Of a DNA stretch of 64,000 nucleotides, positions 43,849-53,267 are shown one piece after another. This DNA is from CAVWCW01 sp963753615 (lineage in GTDB: Bacteria > Pseudomonadota > Gammaproteobacteria > Chromatiales > Chromatiaceae), in contig CAVWCW010000008.1 in NCBI GenBank assembly GCA_963753615.1, positions 186,001 to 250,000 of the forward strand, in the 5' to 3' direction. Position numbers and translations under genes: made by a program. Below the pieces are notes generated by a model. That model made no database searches and was not told the DNA's origin. It was given only the letters and a program-made list of their open reading frames with translations. Positions within the stretch are counted from its first letter, which is position 1. Every line of letters starts with the position of its first letter.

Positions 43849-45582
43849 ATGAGAATCTTCCGGCTGTTGAACTACCCCCTCTCCGCACTGGCGTTGCTGG
43901 CCCAATCCGCGCTGGTGGAAGCAGGGCCGCCGTCAGTCCCCTATTTTACCGAACTAGGATCGGAGTCGGGGCTGGATTTTGTGCACTTCAACGGGAGGTC
44001 CGGCGCGCTCTACCTACCCGAAATCATGGGGTCGGGTGCGGCTCTTTTCGACTATGACAACGACGGCGACCTGGATATTTACCTGGTGCAGAGTGGCCCA
44101 CTGGGGCCGAACGCAAGCGCACCCGGCGGTCAGCGTCCGCCGCCGGCGCAGGCGTCGGGAGACCGCCTGTTTCGCAACGACCTGACCGCGGGAGTGCCCC
44201 ATTTTGTCGACGTCACCGCGAGCGCCGGCATCCTGGCCCGAGGCTACGGCATGGGGGTGGCGACGGGCGATTTCGACAACGACGGCTGGACCGACCTCTA
44301 TGTCACCAACTTCGGCCCCAATCAGCTGTGGCGTAACCTGGGCGACGGCCGCTTTGTCGAGGTCGGGGCCGCTGCCGGGGTGGCGGACCCGGGCTGGGGT
44401 GTGAGCGCGGCCTTTCTCGACTATGATCGCGACGGCTGGCTGGATCTTTACTTGGGCAACTACGTCAGGCAGGACCTGGCCAGCCACAAGCCCTGCCTGG
44501 CCCCCAGTTCGATGCCCGACTACTGCACGCCGCTGGTTTACGCGGCCACAGCCCGACCGCCTGTTTCGCAACCTCGGCGACGGCCGCTTTGCGGACGTTT
44601 CCGAGCGCGCCGGTATCGCCGCGGTCAAGGCCCCGGCCCTGGGGGTCGATGGTGGCGGACTATAACGGCGACGGGGTGGCCCGACATCTATGTGGCCAAC
44701 GATGCCCGCCCGAATCAGCTCTGGATCAACCGGGGCGATGGCCGCTTCAGCGAAGAGGCCTTCTTCAGCGGTGCGGCGGTCAATATGGCCGGCGCCGCCG
44801 AGGGCAGCATGGGTATCGGCGCTGGTGATTTCGACAACGACGGCGACCCGGACCTATTTATGACGCACCTCACGGGAGAGACCAATACCATCTACGTCAA
44901 CGACGGACGGGGCTGGTTCGAGGACCGCAGCATCGGCATTGGCCTGGCCGGGCCGAGCAAGCCTTTCACCGGCTTTGGCACCGGCTGGCTGGACGTGGAC
45001 AACGACGGCTGGCTGGACCTGTTCGTGGGCAACGGCGAGGTCAGCCTGGCGCGCGCGTCGTCCGCTTCCCAGGGTTCCTCCCCTTTGGATCAGACTAACC
45101 AGCTGTTCCTGAACCGGGGCGGGCAGGGCTTCGCAGCGGTGGAACCGGTGACCGGCGGGGTGGGGCTGCGCGCGGAGGTCACCCGCGGCGCCGCCTTCGG
45201 CGATATCGACAACGACGGCGATGCCGACATTCTGGTCACCAACAACAATGGCCCGGCCCGCCTACTCATCAACCAAGTCGGCCAAACGGCGAACTGGATC
45301 GGGCTGCGCCTGCTCGACGCTCGCGGCCGCGACGCCCTAGGGGCCTTAGTCGAACTGGAGCTCGTGGGCGACAGTCGCTGGGGGAGGGTGCACAGCGACG
45401 GCAGCTACGCCTCTGCCAGCGACCCGCGCCTGCTGTTCGGGTTGGGGACGCACGCTCGAATGCTCGGCGTGACGGTGCATTGGCCGCACGGCCGCATCGA
45501 GCGTTTCGGATCGCTGCCGGTAAATGGCTACCACCAGCTGCGTCAGGGCCAGGCACAGCGGGCGGAGCCGGCGATCCAATGA
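43849..45582 (+). CDS. Secreted FG-GAP / ASPIC-UnbV repeat protein (three frame shifts)
   Basis: About 577 aa. The ATG at 43849 gives a signal-peptide-like N-terminus (LLNYPLSALALLAQSALVEA). Seven FG-GAP calcium-binding motifs are spread along it, for example FDYDNDGDLDIYL, GDFDNDGWTDLYV and LDVDNDGWLDLFV, forming a beta-propeller; the C-terminus is an ASPIC/UnbV domain (SDGSYASASDPRLLFGLG). Extra bases near 44550, 44648 and 44675 put about 45 residues out of frame and then restore it; the corrected text reads QPDRLFRNLGDGRF and ADYNGDGWPDIYVAN. The stop overlaps the TPR gene (ATGA). Confidence 0.88.
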   Translation: MRIFRLLNYPLSALALLAQSALVEAGPPSVPYFTELGSESGLDFVHFNGRSGALYLPEIMGSGAALFDYDNDGDLDIYLVQSGPLGPNASAPGGQRPPPAQASGDRLFRNDLTAGVPHFVDVTASAGILARGYGMGVATGDFDNDGWTDLYVTNFGPNQLWRNLGDGRFVEVGAAAGVADPGWGVSAAFLDYDRDGWLDLYLGNYVRQDLASHKPCLAPSSMPDYCTPLVYAATARPPVSQPRRRPLCGRFRARRYRRGQGPGPGGRWWRTITATGWPDIYVANDARPNQLWINRGDGRFSEEAFFSGAAVNMAGAAEGSMGIGAGDFDNDGDPDLFMTHLTGETNTIYVNDGRGWFEDRSIGIGLAGPSKPFTGFGTGWLDVDNDGWLDLFVGNGEVSLARASSASQGSSPLDQTNQLFLNRGGQGFAAVEPVTGGVGLRAEVTRGAAFGDIDNDGDADILVTNNNGPARLLINQVGQTANWIGLRLLDARGRDALGALVELELVGDSRWGRVHSDGSYASASDPRLLFGLGTHARMLGVTVHWPHGRIERFGSLPVNGYHQLRQGQAQRAEPAIQ

Positions 45583-47219
45583 ACCGGACAGGGTGCATGC
45601 GGGCCCTGCTTGCGCCCCTCTGGGCCCTGGCTTTGGCGGCCCACGCCGGGCTGCCGGAGCCATTGCCGAATCCCGACCTCGGCGCCGCCGAGCCCTTGGT
45701 GCGCCAGACCCTGGCACAGGCACGGGCCGACACCCAGGCTCTGCTTGGGGCAGCCGAGATCGAGCCCGAAAAACTGGGGCGGTCCTTCGGCGATCTGGGT
45801 CGGCTCTACGATGCCCACCTGGTGCTGGGCGCAGCGTCCGACTGCTATCGGAATGCCGCCGCATTGGATCCGGGGGACTACCGTTGGCCCTATTATTTGG
45901 GCTACCTGCTGCAGCGAACCGGTCCCCTGGAGGACGCGGCGGCGGCTTACGCTCGAGCCCTGGGTCTGGCCCCGGACTCTGCTTTGGTTCATCTGCGTCT
46001 CGGCCAGGTGGAACTCGAGCTCGGCCGACTTCAGGCGGCGGCGCCCCATCTGGAGCAGGCCCTGGCGGAGCCCGGCCTGCAGGGCGCGGCCTGGTTCGAG
46101 CTGGGCCAGCTCGCCTATGCCAAGGGTGACTCGGCGCTGGCGGTGCAGCATCTGCGTAATGCTTTGGCGGTAAGCCCCCAGGCCAGTCGCATCCATTACA
46201 CTCTGGCTCTGGCCTATCGCAGTCTCGGCGATACGGAGCAGGCTCGCTCCGAGCTGGCCCTGCACGGCGACCTGGAGCCGGAGGTCAGGGACCCGTTGGT
46301 GGAGCAGTTGGCCGAGCTTTCCTCGGGCCAGCGGATTCGCTTCTACCTCGGCAGCGGGGCCGCGCAGCACGGCGAATATGCCCAGGCGGTGCGCTACTTT
46401 CGCGACGGTCTGGCCCTGGACCCGGACAACCAGGACGCTCGGATCAGCCTGGCCCGATTCCTTCACTTGGCGGGCCAGCGCGAAGCCGCCGGGTCCGAGC
46501 TGAGGGCGGTGCTGGCACGGGACCCGGGCCAAGTGCTGGCAAACTTTCTGCTCGGGCTCTGGTACGCGGAGCGCGGCGAACCAGCGGCGGCGAAGCGGCA
46601 CCTGGGCGTCGCCCTGGAGCGCGAGCCTCTGCATTCCGGCAGCCATTTCTACCTGGGCGAACTGGCGGCGGCCGCCGGCGAAATCGGCGAGGCGGGTCGT
46701 CAATACGCTCTGGCCCTGGAGCAGGTGCCGGAAAACTCCGCCGCCCGCTTGCGCTGGATCCTGGCCTCGATCGATCTTGGCGCCGATCATCAGACCCTGA
46801 AGGCCCGGCTGGAAGAGGCCCGGCGGATCAGTCCGGAGGTGGAGGCCTTCGCTTATTTCCTGTCCGCCCTGCTGTCCGCCAGCTCGGACGGGAGCATACG
46901 CGACGGCGCACGGGCGCTGGCCTTGGCGGAGTTCCTATACCGCGGCTACGCTTCGCCCGAGCACGCGGAGTTGGTGGCCATGGCCCGGGCAGAGCTGGGG
47001 GATTTCGCAGGGGCCGTCGAGCAGCAGCAACGAGCCCTGGCGCTGGCCATGGGGGAGGGGCGCTGGTACCTGCTGCCGCGGTTGGCTGCCAACCAGGAGC
47101 GTTTTGAGGCCGCTCGGCCTTGCCGCGAACCCTGGAGCGGAGGGGCGCTGCTCGGTCAGCTGCCGCCGGCGAGTCTGGCCAAGCCGTTTGCCGACTACCC
47201 TACCGAAGTCAGTTACTGA
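45579..47219 (+). CDS. Exported TPR-repeat protein
   Basis: 546 aa. A hydrophobic N-terminus (LLAPLWALALAAHAG) suggests export. Nearly the whole protein is tetratricopeptide repeats, roughly a dozen, such as YYLGYLLQRTGPLEDAAAAY, GEYAQAVRYFRDGLALDPDN and SHFYLGELAAAAGEIGEAG. TPRs are protein-binding scaffolds. The ATG overlaps the stop of the FG-GAP gene, so the two should be made together; this FG-GAP/ASPIC plus TPR pairing is seen in other environmental bacteria but its role is unknown. Confidence 0.85.
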   Translation: MNRTGCMRALLAPLWALALAAHAGLPEPLPNPDLGAAEPLVRQTLAQARADTQALLGAAEIEPEKLGRSFGDLGRLYDAHLVLGAASDCYRNAAALDPGDYRWPYYLGYLLQRTGPLEDAAAAYARALGLAPDSALVHLRLGQVELELGRLQAAAPHLEQALAEPGLQGAAWFELGQLAYAKGDSALAVQHLRNALAVSPQASRIHYTLALAYRSLGDTEQARSELALHGDLEPEVRDPLVEQLAELSSGQRIRFYLGSGAAQHGEYAQAVRYFRDGLALDPDNQDARISLARFLHLAGQREAAGSELRAVLARDPGQVLANFLLGLWYAERGEPAAAKRHLGVALEREPLHSGSHFYLGELAAAAGEIGEAGRQYALALEQVPENSAARLRWILASIDLGADHQTLKARLEEARRISPEVEAFAYFLSALLSASSDGSIRDGARALALAEFLYRGYASPEHAELVAMARAELGDFAGAVEQQQRALALAMGEGRWYLLPRLAANQERFEAARPCREPWSGGALLGQLPPASLAKPFADYPTEVSY

Positions 47220-47309
47220 GCGCAGATCACTGGCCGAAGGTTCGGCGGCCGGTTAGCGGCGGCTCGAGCCACAGCTGGTCCGCGTTTGGTAGCCGCACGC
47301 CAAGTCGGG

Positions 47310-47344
47310 CAAACAAAAGGCGGGCCGCCGTAGCGACCCGCCTT
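47310..47344 (-). terminator. Terminator of the sulfur-globule-like gene
   Basis: Eight-bp stem AAGGCGGG/CCCGCCTT (47317-47324 with 47337-47344). On the minus strand it is followed by TTTTGTTT, giving an intrinsic terminator about 40 bp after that gene's stop. On the plus strand there is no T run. Confidence 0.65.
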
Positions 47345-47384
47345 CGGTAGCCCTCAAGCCGCCTCCGGGCGGCCGGGCCGGTGC

Positions 47385-47690
47385 CTACTCCGGCACCGGC
47401 GGTGGTGGTGGGGGCGTGTCGTCGCTCTGCTGAGTAATGATGGTGGGATAGCCATAGGGACTGCCGCCCCAGCCGTAGGGACTGCCGCCCCAGCCGTAGG
47501 GATTGCCGCCCCAGCCGTAGGGGCCGCGACCGTAACCGTAAGGACCGCCATAGCGCCAGTGCCGGGGGTGATCGTAGTAATCGTCATCCCCCCATCGGTC
47601 TCCCCCCCACCATGCGGATGCCTGCTGGGCGGCAAAGATCCCAGCGCCCGCGATCACCGCCATCAATCCCAGCTTGCGCGTCATGTTCAT
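47385..47690 (-). CDS. Exported Gly/Tyr/Trp-rich protein resembling sulfur globule proteins
   Basis: 101 aa. Signal peptide MTRKLGLMAVIAGAGIFAAQ...ASA, then a short mature chain dominated by aromatic/glycine repeats: WWGGDRWGDDDYY, GGPYGYGRGPYGWGGN and three PYGWGGS/N units, ending in a Pro tract. This composition resembles SgpA/B/C, which coat periplasmic sulfur globules in sulfur-oxidising bacteria; other Gly/Tyr-rich envelope proteins are possible. The ATG at 47690 follows GAGGAGAA. Stands alone, convergent with the TPR gene. Confidence 0.65.
   Translation of the reverse strand: MNMTRKLGLMAVIAGAGIFAAQQASAWWGGDRWGDDDYYDHPRHWRYGGPYGYGRGPYGWGGNPYGWGGSPYGWGGSPYGYPTIITQQSDDTPPPPPPVPE
47456..47518. 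repeat. Three 21-bp tandem repeats within the sulfur-globule-like gene
   Basis: Units at 47456-47476, 47477-47497 and 47498-47518 differ at one base (ACTGCC versus ATTGCC). They encode the repeated heptapeptide YGWGGSP on the minus strand. Repeat number is likely to vary between strains by slippage. Confidence 0.9.
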
Positions 47691-48062
47691 AGCAAAGGTT
47701 CTCCTCGTCGGCGTCTTCGACATCGTATCTGGTTTTGGAATTTTTCCTATGCGGTCGGAGACCCGGGAGCCTCGGACCGTCGACCCGGTTAAGCCTCCAT
47801 TATACGATACCGATACTCTTTTGGTAGGCGGTAACCCCTAAGGTGCGCGCAGCGATCAAGCCCGCGAGGGCGGGCGATTGGCCATTGCACCCGGCTTTGC
47901 AAGCATTAATAATCCCAGCAGGTCCGAGGGGCAAGGATCCTGGCGCGATGTTAGAATGTGTCGGACGGGGTGTATTTGTGTGTCTTGTTGATCAACGGCA
48001 GTGCCGGCGGGCCTCGCTCCGCTGCGCTGGAAACAGAAATTTTGGGGTGGGAGGTCTCGGGT

Positions 48063-48746
48063 ATGAAGCGGTTGGTGACGGCGGTTTTGGCGTTCGGCGT
48101 GGTGCTTGGCGCCCAGGCGGGTGATTTTAAGAGTTCCCTGGTGGTGCAGACCGGGGAACTGCGGGAGAGCGATCTCATCGTGCGCAATATCACCGACCTC
48201 AACAGCAAGAAGACCTGTCTGGCCTTCTATATCCGCACCACAGGCACCAGCCCGGTGATGCACTGCTACGACGTGGTCGGCGGTTTCGGCGCCTCGATCA
48301 ACCAGGTCGGATCGCTGAAAGAGGGGGAACTGGTGATCCGGAAGATCGAGGACTTCAAGAACAATATGTCTTGCCTGGTGGCCTATGTGGCGACCCCCGG
48401 CACCTCGCCGGCGGTGGATTGCGTGGCCATCAAGGCGCGATTCAAGGACACCCTGACCGCAGACGGGCACCTGCGCGAGGGCGATCTGGACGTGCGCCGC
48501 ATCAGCGACCCGAGCAGCCTCAAGACCTGCCTGGTGTCGTATGTCAGCACCAAAGGGACTTCCCCCTCGGTGGTCTGCTACGACGCCAAAGCGGGCGGCC
48601 AGGGCGGCCTGATTCAGGCCAGCTACTTGCGAGAAGGCGACCTGGTGGTGCGCAAGATCGTTGACGAAGCCAACGGCAAGTCCTGTCTGATTTCCTACGT
48701 CAGCACCGAGGGCACCTCGTCCCACCTGCATTGCTATAGCGAATAG
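48063..48746 (+). CDS. Exported protein of four 52-residue cysteine-paired repeats (unknown family)
   Basis: 227 aa. Signal peptide MKRLVTAVLAFGVVLGAQAG, then four tandem copies of about 52 residues with no linker. Each copy holds LREGDLVVRKI followed by KSCLVSYVST-GTSP and a closing C (consensus by eye), so each repeat carries two cysteines 15 residues apart, probably a disulfide in the periplasm. Repeats start at about residues 20, 72, 124 and 176. No known domain recognised. The ATG at 48063 is chosen for its signal peptide. A response-regulator gene follows 40 bp later. Confidence 0.8.
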   Translation: MKRLVTAVLAFGVVLGAQAGDFKSSLVVQTGELRESDLIVRNITDLNSKKTCLAFYIRTTGTSPVMHCYDVVGGFGASINQVGSLKEGELVIRKIEDFKNNMSCLVAYVATPGTSPAVDCVAIKARFKDTLTADGHLREGDLDVRRISDPSSLKTCLVSYVSTKGTSPSVVCYDAKAGGQGGLIQASYLREGDLVVRKIVDEANGKSCLISYVSTEGTSSHLHCYSE

Positions 48747-48786
48747 CTCGGGCCTGCGAATCCAGTGACCACCCACCCGCACCGTC

Positions 48787-49425
48787 ATGATTAGGGTGCT
48801 GCTGGCCGAGGATCAGGCGCTGGTGCGGATTGGAATTCGCTCGATCCTGGAGGCCGCCGGAGACGTAGAAGTGGTTGCGGAGGCGGAAACCGGTGAGCTG
48901 GCGCTCGAGTTGGCCCGCCAATTGAAGCCGGACTTGGTGCTGATGGACCTTCACATGCCGGGCATCGGCGGCATTGAAGCCACGCGCCGAATCACCCGGG
49001 CGCTGCCGGAGACCAAGGTAATCGCCCTCACCGTGCTCGATGACGATCCCTTCCCGGCTCAGTTGCGGGAGGCCGGGGCCCATGGTTATCTAACCAAGGG
49101 CAGCCCCGCCGAAGAGGTCTTCGAGGCCATCCGCAGGGTACACGGCGGAGAGTTTTATGTCGCTTCCGCGGTAGCCAAGAAGCACATGCTGGCCGACCTG
49201 GACGGGCGCGACTCGCCGTTGGACAAACTGTCCCAGCGGGAGTTGCAGATCATGATGATGATCCTGGACGGTCGGCGCGGCCAGGAAATCTCCAAATCCC
49301 TCTGCCTGAGCCCGAAGACGGTCAGCACCTACCGTCAGCGCATTTACGAGAAGCTAGGGGTCGAAAGCGAGGTAGGCCTGACCAAATTCGCCATGCGTCA
49401 GGGCTTGCTGGCGGATGATGTCTGA
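48787..49425 (+). CDS. uvrY: NarL/LuxR-family response regulator (GacA/UvrY-like)
   Basis: 212 aa. The receiver domain has the phospho-acceptor Asp54 in LVLMDLHMPG, acidic residues LLAEDQ, and Thr/Lys switch residues ALTVLDDD and YLTKGSP. A LuxR-type helix-turn-helix fills residues about 145-205 (LSQRELQIMMMILDG, LCLSPKTVSTYRQRIYEKLGV). Its closeness to uvrC-pgsA mirrors E. coli uvrY-uvrC, so it is probably the BarA/GacS partner that controls carbon storage through small RNAs. The gene name is inferred from this context. Confidence 0.88.
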   Translation: MIRVLLAEDQALVRIGIRSILEAAGDVEVVAEAETGELALELARQLKPDLVLMDLHMPGIGGIEATRRITRALPETKVIALTVLDDDPFPAQLREAGAHGYLTKGSPAEEVFEAIRRVHGGEFYVASAVAKKHMLADLDGRDSPLDKLSQRELQIMMMILDGRRGQEISKSLCLSPKTVSTYRQRIYEKLGVESEVGLTKFAMRQGLLADDV

Positions 49426-49443
49426 GCCGGCGGGCGGTCTGCC

Positions 49444-50079
49444 ATGTCCGAGTCTCGCACCTTCGATGCCGATTGCCGTTCTTGTCCACGCCTCGTGGAT
49501 TATCTGGAAAGGGTTCGGCGACGATTCCCCGGCTACCACTCACGCCCGGTGCCGGCCTTCGGGGCCACCGAAGCCCGCCTGCTGGTAGTGGGGCTAGCCC
49601 CCGGTCTGCACGGCGCCAATGCCAGCGGACGACCTTTCACCGGCGACCAGGCCGGCCTGCTTTTGTACCGGAGTTTGCACCGCTTCGGCTTCAGCGACCG
49701 GGCCGAGTCCCGGGCCGTCGATGACGGCCTGCGGCTGCGTGATTGCCGGATCACCAATGCGCTCAAGTGTTTGCCCCCGGGCAATCTTCCCGTTGCGGCC
49801 GAACTGGCCGCTTGCAACCGCTTTCTGCGCGCCGAGATAGAACAACTGCCAGCGAATGGTCTTATTCTAGCGCTCGGCGGGGTGGCGCACCGGGCCGTGC
49901 TGCGGGCCCGCGGGCTGATCCAGGCTCGCTACCCTTTCGCCCACGGCGCCCTGCACCGGCTGCCGGGTGATCTTCGAGTGCTGGATTCCTATCATTGCGG
50001 CCGCTACAACCTGCAGACTCGGCGCCTCACGCCAGAGCGCTTCGACGCCGTGCTGGCGCGGGCGAGGCAGCTGTTGTGA
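49444..50079 (+). CDS. Type-5 uracil-DNA glycosylase family protein (UDGb-like)
   Basis: Base-excision repair enzyme predicted to remove uracil and other deaminated bases. 211 aa. An iron-sulfur-like cysteine pattern starts the protein (CRSCPRLVDYLERVR). Motif GLAPGLHGANASGRPFTGD matches the family-5 active-site loop, and a later SYHCGRYNLQT holds the catalytic-histidine region. It lies between the response regulator and uvrC; its stop overlaps the uvrC start (GTGA), coupling two repair genes. Confidence 0.88.
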   Translation: MSESRTFDADCRSCPRLVDYLERVRRRFPGYHSRPVPAFGATEARLLVVGLAPGLHGANASGRPFTGDQAGLLLYRSLHRFGFSDRAESRAVDDGLRLRDCRITNALKCLPPGNLPVAAELAACNRFLRAEIEQLPANGLILALGGVAHRAVLRARGLIQARYPFAHGALHRLPGDLRVLDSYHCGRYNLQTRRLTPERFDAVLARARQLL

Positions 50080-51914
50080 GCGCTGCGAACGCCGATCCGA
50101 AGGCCGCGTTCGATCACAAGGGCTTCCTGCGCACCCTGACCAACCGCCCCGGGGTCTACCGGATGCTCGACGCTGCCGGCGAACTGCTATATGTCGGCAA
50201 GGCCCGTGATCTCAAGCGGCGAGTCGGCAGCTACTTCAGCCGCGCCCTCAATCGCCGGGTGCAGGTGATGGTGTCCCAGATCCGCGATATCCAGGTAACG
50301 GTTACTCATACCGAGGCGGAAGCCCTGCTGCTGGAGAACAACCTGATCAAGTCGCTCAAGCCGCGTTACAACGTGCTGCTGCGAGACGACAAGAGCTATC
50401 CCTACATCTACCTCTCCAGCCATCAGCGCTTTCCGCGCCTGGCCTTGCACCGGGGGGCGCGAAAGGCCGAGGGGCGCTGCTTCGGGCCATACCCCAGTGC
50501 CTCGGCCACCCGCGAGACCCTGCGTCTGCTGCAGAAGCTGTTTCCGGTGCGCCAGTGTGAAGACAGCTTTTACGACAATCGCTCTCGACCCTGCCTGCAA
50601 TATCAGATCAGACGTTGCACCGCCCCTTGCGTGGGGCTGGTGAGCGAGACTGACTATGCCCGTGACGTGAATGACGTGGTGTTGTTCTTGGAGGGCAAGG
50701 GCAGCCAGGTGATCCGGGCCCTCGGCGAGCGCATGGAGCAGGCCGCCGCTGCCCTGGAGTTCGAGCAGGCGGCCCGCTTCCGGGACCAGATCGCCGGCTT
50801 AAGCCGGCTCCAGGAGCGGCAATACGTCAGTGGTGAACGCGGCGACCTGGACATCGTCGCCTGCGCCGTCGGTGGGGGCAGCTCTTGCGTGCAGCTGTTT
50901 TTCATTCGAGGCGGGCGCAATCTGGGAAACAAGGTTTTCTTTCCCAACGCCCCGGCGGAAATCGAGGCGTCCGAGCTGATATCCGCTTTCATTGCCCGCC
51001 ACTATCTGGGGGCTCAGGTGCCGGCGGAGATCCTGGTCAGCGAGCTTCCCACGGACCAGGCGCTGCTGGAGGAGGTGCTGGAGCGCCAGGCCGGGCACAG
51101 GGTGCGTCTCCGCTCCCGGGTCCGCGGCGAGCGAGCCCGCTGGCTGGAGATGACCCGGAACAATGCGCGGCTGGCCCTGGAATCCCGGCTGGCCAGCCGC
51201 GGCGGCATGCAGCGCCGGATCGAGTCCCTGCGCGAGGCCCTGGACCTGGACGAGACGCCCCAGCGCATGGAGTGCTTCGACATCAGCCATACCGGAGGCG
51301 AACTGACGGTGGCCTCCTGTGTGGTGTTCGATCAGGAGGGGCCGCGCAAATCCGACTACCGCCGCTTCAATATCCGCGATATCACCCCGGGCGACGACTA
51401 TGCGGCCATGCGCCAGGCCTTGAGCCGCCGCTACACTCGGGTTCAGAAGGGGGAGGGGCGGGTGCCAGACCTGCTGTTCATCGACGGCGGCAAGGGGCAG
51501 CTGGGGGTAGCGCGGGAGGCGCTCGAGGAACTCGGGCTGGGGGAATTGACCCTGGTCGGTGTAGCCAAGGGCCCGGATCGCCGGCCGGGACTGGAACAGC
51601 TGTTCTTGTCGGGTGCCGAGACCCCGATTATACTGCCTTCCGATTCCCCTCCCTTGCACCTGATTCAACAGATTCGCGATGAAGCCCACCGCTTCGCCAT
51701 CACCGGACATAGGCAACGGCGGGCACGGAGCCGCAAGACGTCGGCGCTGGAGGCGATCCCCGGTATCGGCCCCAAGCGCCGGCAGCGGTTGCTCAAGCAG
51801 TTCGGCGGCCTGCAGGAACTGGCCCGGGCCGGGGTAGAGGACCTTTCGCGGGTGGAGGGCATTAGCCGCCAACTGGCGCAGCAGATCTACGACGCCTTTC
51901 GCGGCGAGACATGA
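50076..51914 (+). CDS. uvrC: Excinuclease ABC subunit C
   Basis: Nucleotide-excision repair nuclease that cuts on both sides of a lesion. 612 aa from a GTG at 50076, which gives a normal length; the longer frame starts within the glycosylase gene. GIY-YIG domain [23 protein letters not shown] segment ([20 protein letters not shown]), the RNase H-like domain with FDISHTGGE and FIDGGKGQL, and helix-hairpin-helix [18 protein letters not shown] are in order. Overlaps pgsA by 4 bp. Confidence 0.97.
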   Translation: MSAANADPKAAFDHKGFLRTLTNRPGVYRMLDAAGELLYVGKARDLKRRVGSYFSRALNRRVQVMVSQIRDIQVTVTHTEAEALLLENNLIKSLKPRYNVLLRDDKSYPYIYLSSHQRFPRLALHRGARKAEGRCFGPYPSASATRETLRLLQKLFPVRQCEDSFYDNRSRPCLQYQIRRCTAPCVGLVSETDYARDVNDVVLFLEGKGSQVIRALGERMEQAAAALEFEQAARFRDQIAGLSRLQERQYVSGERGDLDIVACAVGGGSSCVQLFFIRGGRNLGNKVFFPNAPAEIEASELISAFIARHYLGAQVPAEILVSELPTDQALLEEVLERQAGHRVRLRSRVRGERARWLEMTRNNARLALESRLASRGGMQRRIESLREALDLDETPQRMECFDISHTGGELTVASCVVFDQEGPRKSDYRRFNIRDITPGDDYAAMRQALSRRYTRVQKGEGRVPDLLFIDGGKGQLGVAREALEELGLGELTLVGVAKGPDRRPGLEQLFLSGAETPIILPSDSPPLHLIQQIRDEAHRFAITGHRQRRARSRKTSALEAIPGIGPKRRQRLLKQFGGLQELARAGVEDLSRVEGISRQLAQQIYDAFRGET

Positions 51915-52492
51915 CCATGTGGAATATTCCCAACATTCTGACCTTGCTGCGAATCCTGTTAATTCCGGTGTTCGTGGCGGTGTTCTACCTGCCGGTCGGA
52001 TGGTCGAACATCGCCTGCGCTCTGGTGTTCGCTCTGGCGGCGATTACCGACTGGTTCGACGGCTACTTGGCCCGACGCTGGGGCCAGGTCTCGCCGCTGG
52101 GGGCCTTTCTCGACCCGGTGGCCGACAAGCTGATGGTGGCGGTGGCCCTGATTTTGTTGGTGCAGGCCGAGCCAGCCCCAGAACTGGCCCTGCCGGCGGC
52201 GATCATCATCGGCCGCGAGATAACCATCTCGGCGTTGCGCGAGTGGATGGCCGAACTGGGGGCGAGAGCGGCGGTAGCAGTATCGCTGATCGGTAAATTC
52301 AAGACTGCCGCCCAGATGGTGGCGATCCTTCTCCTGATCTATCACCAGCCCCTGTTTGGCTTGCCGGTGCGTGAGATCGGCTATGTCCTGCTCTACCTGG
52401 CGGCCGCGCTCACCCTGTGGTCGATGCTGGTCTATCTGCGCGCCGCCTGGCCGAGTCTTTCGGGCCCTGGGCCCGACACCCACCGCAACTGA
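51911..52492 (+). CDS. pgsA: Phosphatidylglycerophosphate synthase
   Basis: Inner-membrane enzyme making phosphatidylglycerol phosphate from CDP-diacylglycerol. 193 aa with about five TM helices. The CDP-alcohol phosphotransferase signature is complete: [19 protein letters not shown] followed by FLDPVADK. The N-terminus [17 protein letters not shown] matches the family. Coupled to uvrC as in E. coli. Confidence 0.97.
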   Translation: MTMWNIPNILTLLRILLIPVFVAVFYLPVGWSNIACALVFALAAITDWFDGYLARRWGQVSPLGAFLDPVADKLMVAVALILLVQAEPAPELALPAAIIIGREITISALREWMAELGARAAVAVSLIGKFKTAAQMVAILLLIYHQPLFGLPVREIGYVLLYLAAALTLWSMLVYLRAAWPSLSGPGPDTHRN

Positions 52493-52636
52493 TCTCGCGC
52501 TTGCCTAAATACCTTGGCGAGTGTTATATTTCCGCGCTTTACCGGCGCGGCGGGGGTAACCGGCTGCGCCGACTCCTTGCCTCACCGCCTTGGGCTCTAT
52601 CCAGGTCGGGAGGCTGTCAATCCGTAAGGAGCCATC

Positions 52637-53009
52637 ATGCGGCATTACGAAATCGTGTTTCTGGTCCACCCGGACCAGAGCGAGCAGGTTCCGGCCATGA
52701 TCGAGCGCTATCGCGCCGGCATCGAGGGCCGGGGGGGCGCCATCCACCGCCTCGAAGAACTGGGGCCGGCGGCAGCTTGCCTATCCCATCAACAAGATCC
52801 ACAAGGCCCACTACGTGCTCATGAACATCGAGTGCGACGGCGAGGCCTTGACCGAGTTGGAAAGCGCCTTTCGATTCAACGACGCGGTGATACGAAACCT
52901 GGTGATCAAGCGCGACAACGCCCGTACCGAGGCCTCGCCGCTGGCCAAGGGCCAGGACGAGCGGGACGATTCCGGCTCTTCGGAGTCGACCGAATCGTCC
53001 GAAGACTGA
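52637..53009 (+). CDS. rpsF: 30S ribosomal protein S6 (one frame shift)
   Basis: Binds 16S rRNA with S18 in the 30S platform. Starts [21 protein letters not shown] after AAGGAG. Near 52765 an extra A (GAAGAACTGG for GAAGACTGG) breaks the frame; the continuation [20 protein letters not shown] and [14 protein letters not shown] is clearly S6. The acidic Ser/Glu tail ([12 protein letters not shown]) resembles the modified tail of enterobacterial S6. An essential gene, so the break is very probably an error. About 123 aa. Followed by rpsR. Confidence 0.93.
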
Positions 53010-53034
53010 ATCTGCTGGAAAAGGAGAATCGAAC

Positions 53035-53259
53035 ATGTCGCGTTATTTTCGCCGCAAGAAATACTGCCGCTTCACCGCCGAAGGCATTACCGAGGCCGAT
53101 TACAAGGACCTCAACCTGCTCAAGGCCTATGTGAGCGAGAGCGGTAAGATCGTTCCGAGCCGCATCACCGGCACCAAGGCCAAGTATCAGCGCCAGTTGG
53201 CGACCGCCGTGAAGCGGGCCCGCTACCTGGCACTGTTGCCGTACACCGACCGCCACTAA
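53035..53259 (+). CDS. rpsR: 30S ribosomal protein S18
   Basis: 74 aa, standard length. Sequence [34 protein letters not shown] and [16 protein letters not shown] is fully typical. Shine-Dalgarno AAAGGAG lies 8 bp upstream. Part of the rpsF-rpsR-DUF2232-rplI operon. Confidence 0.98.
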   Translation: MSRYFRRKKYCRFTAEGITEADYKDLNLLKAYVSESGKIVPSRITGTKAKYQRQLATAVKRARYLALLPYTDRH

Positions 53260-53267
53260 AGGAAGCC

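Noticed and set aside
48063..48746. CRISPR-like or other DNA-level repeat array
   Set aside because: The regularity is at protein level; the DNA of the four units differs too much for a direct repeat array.
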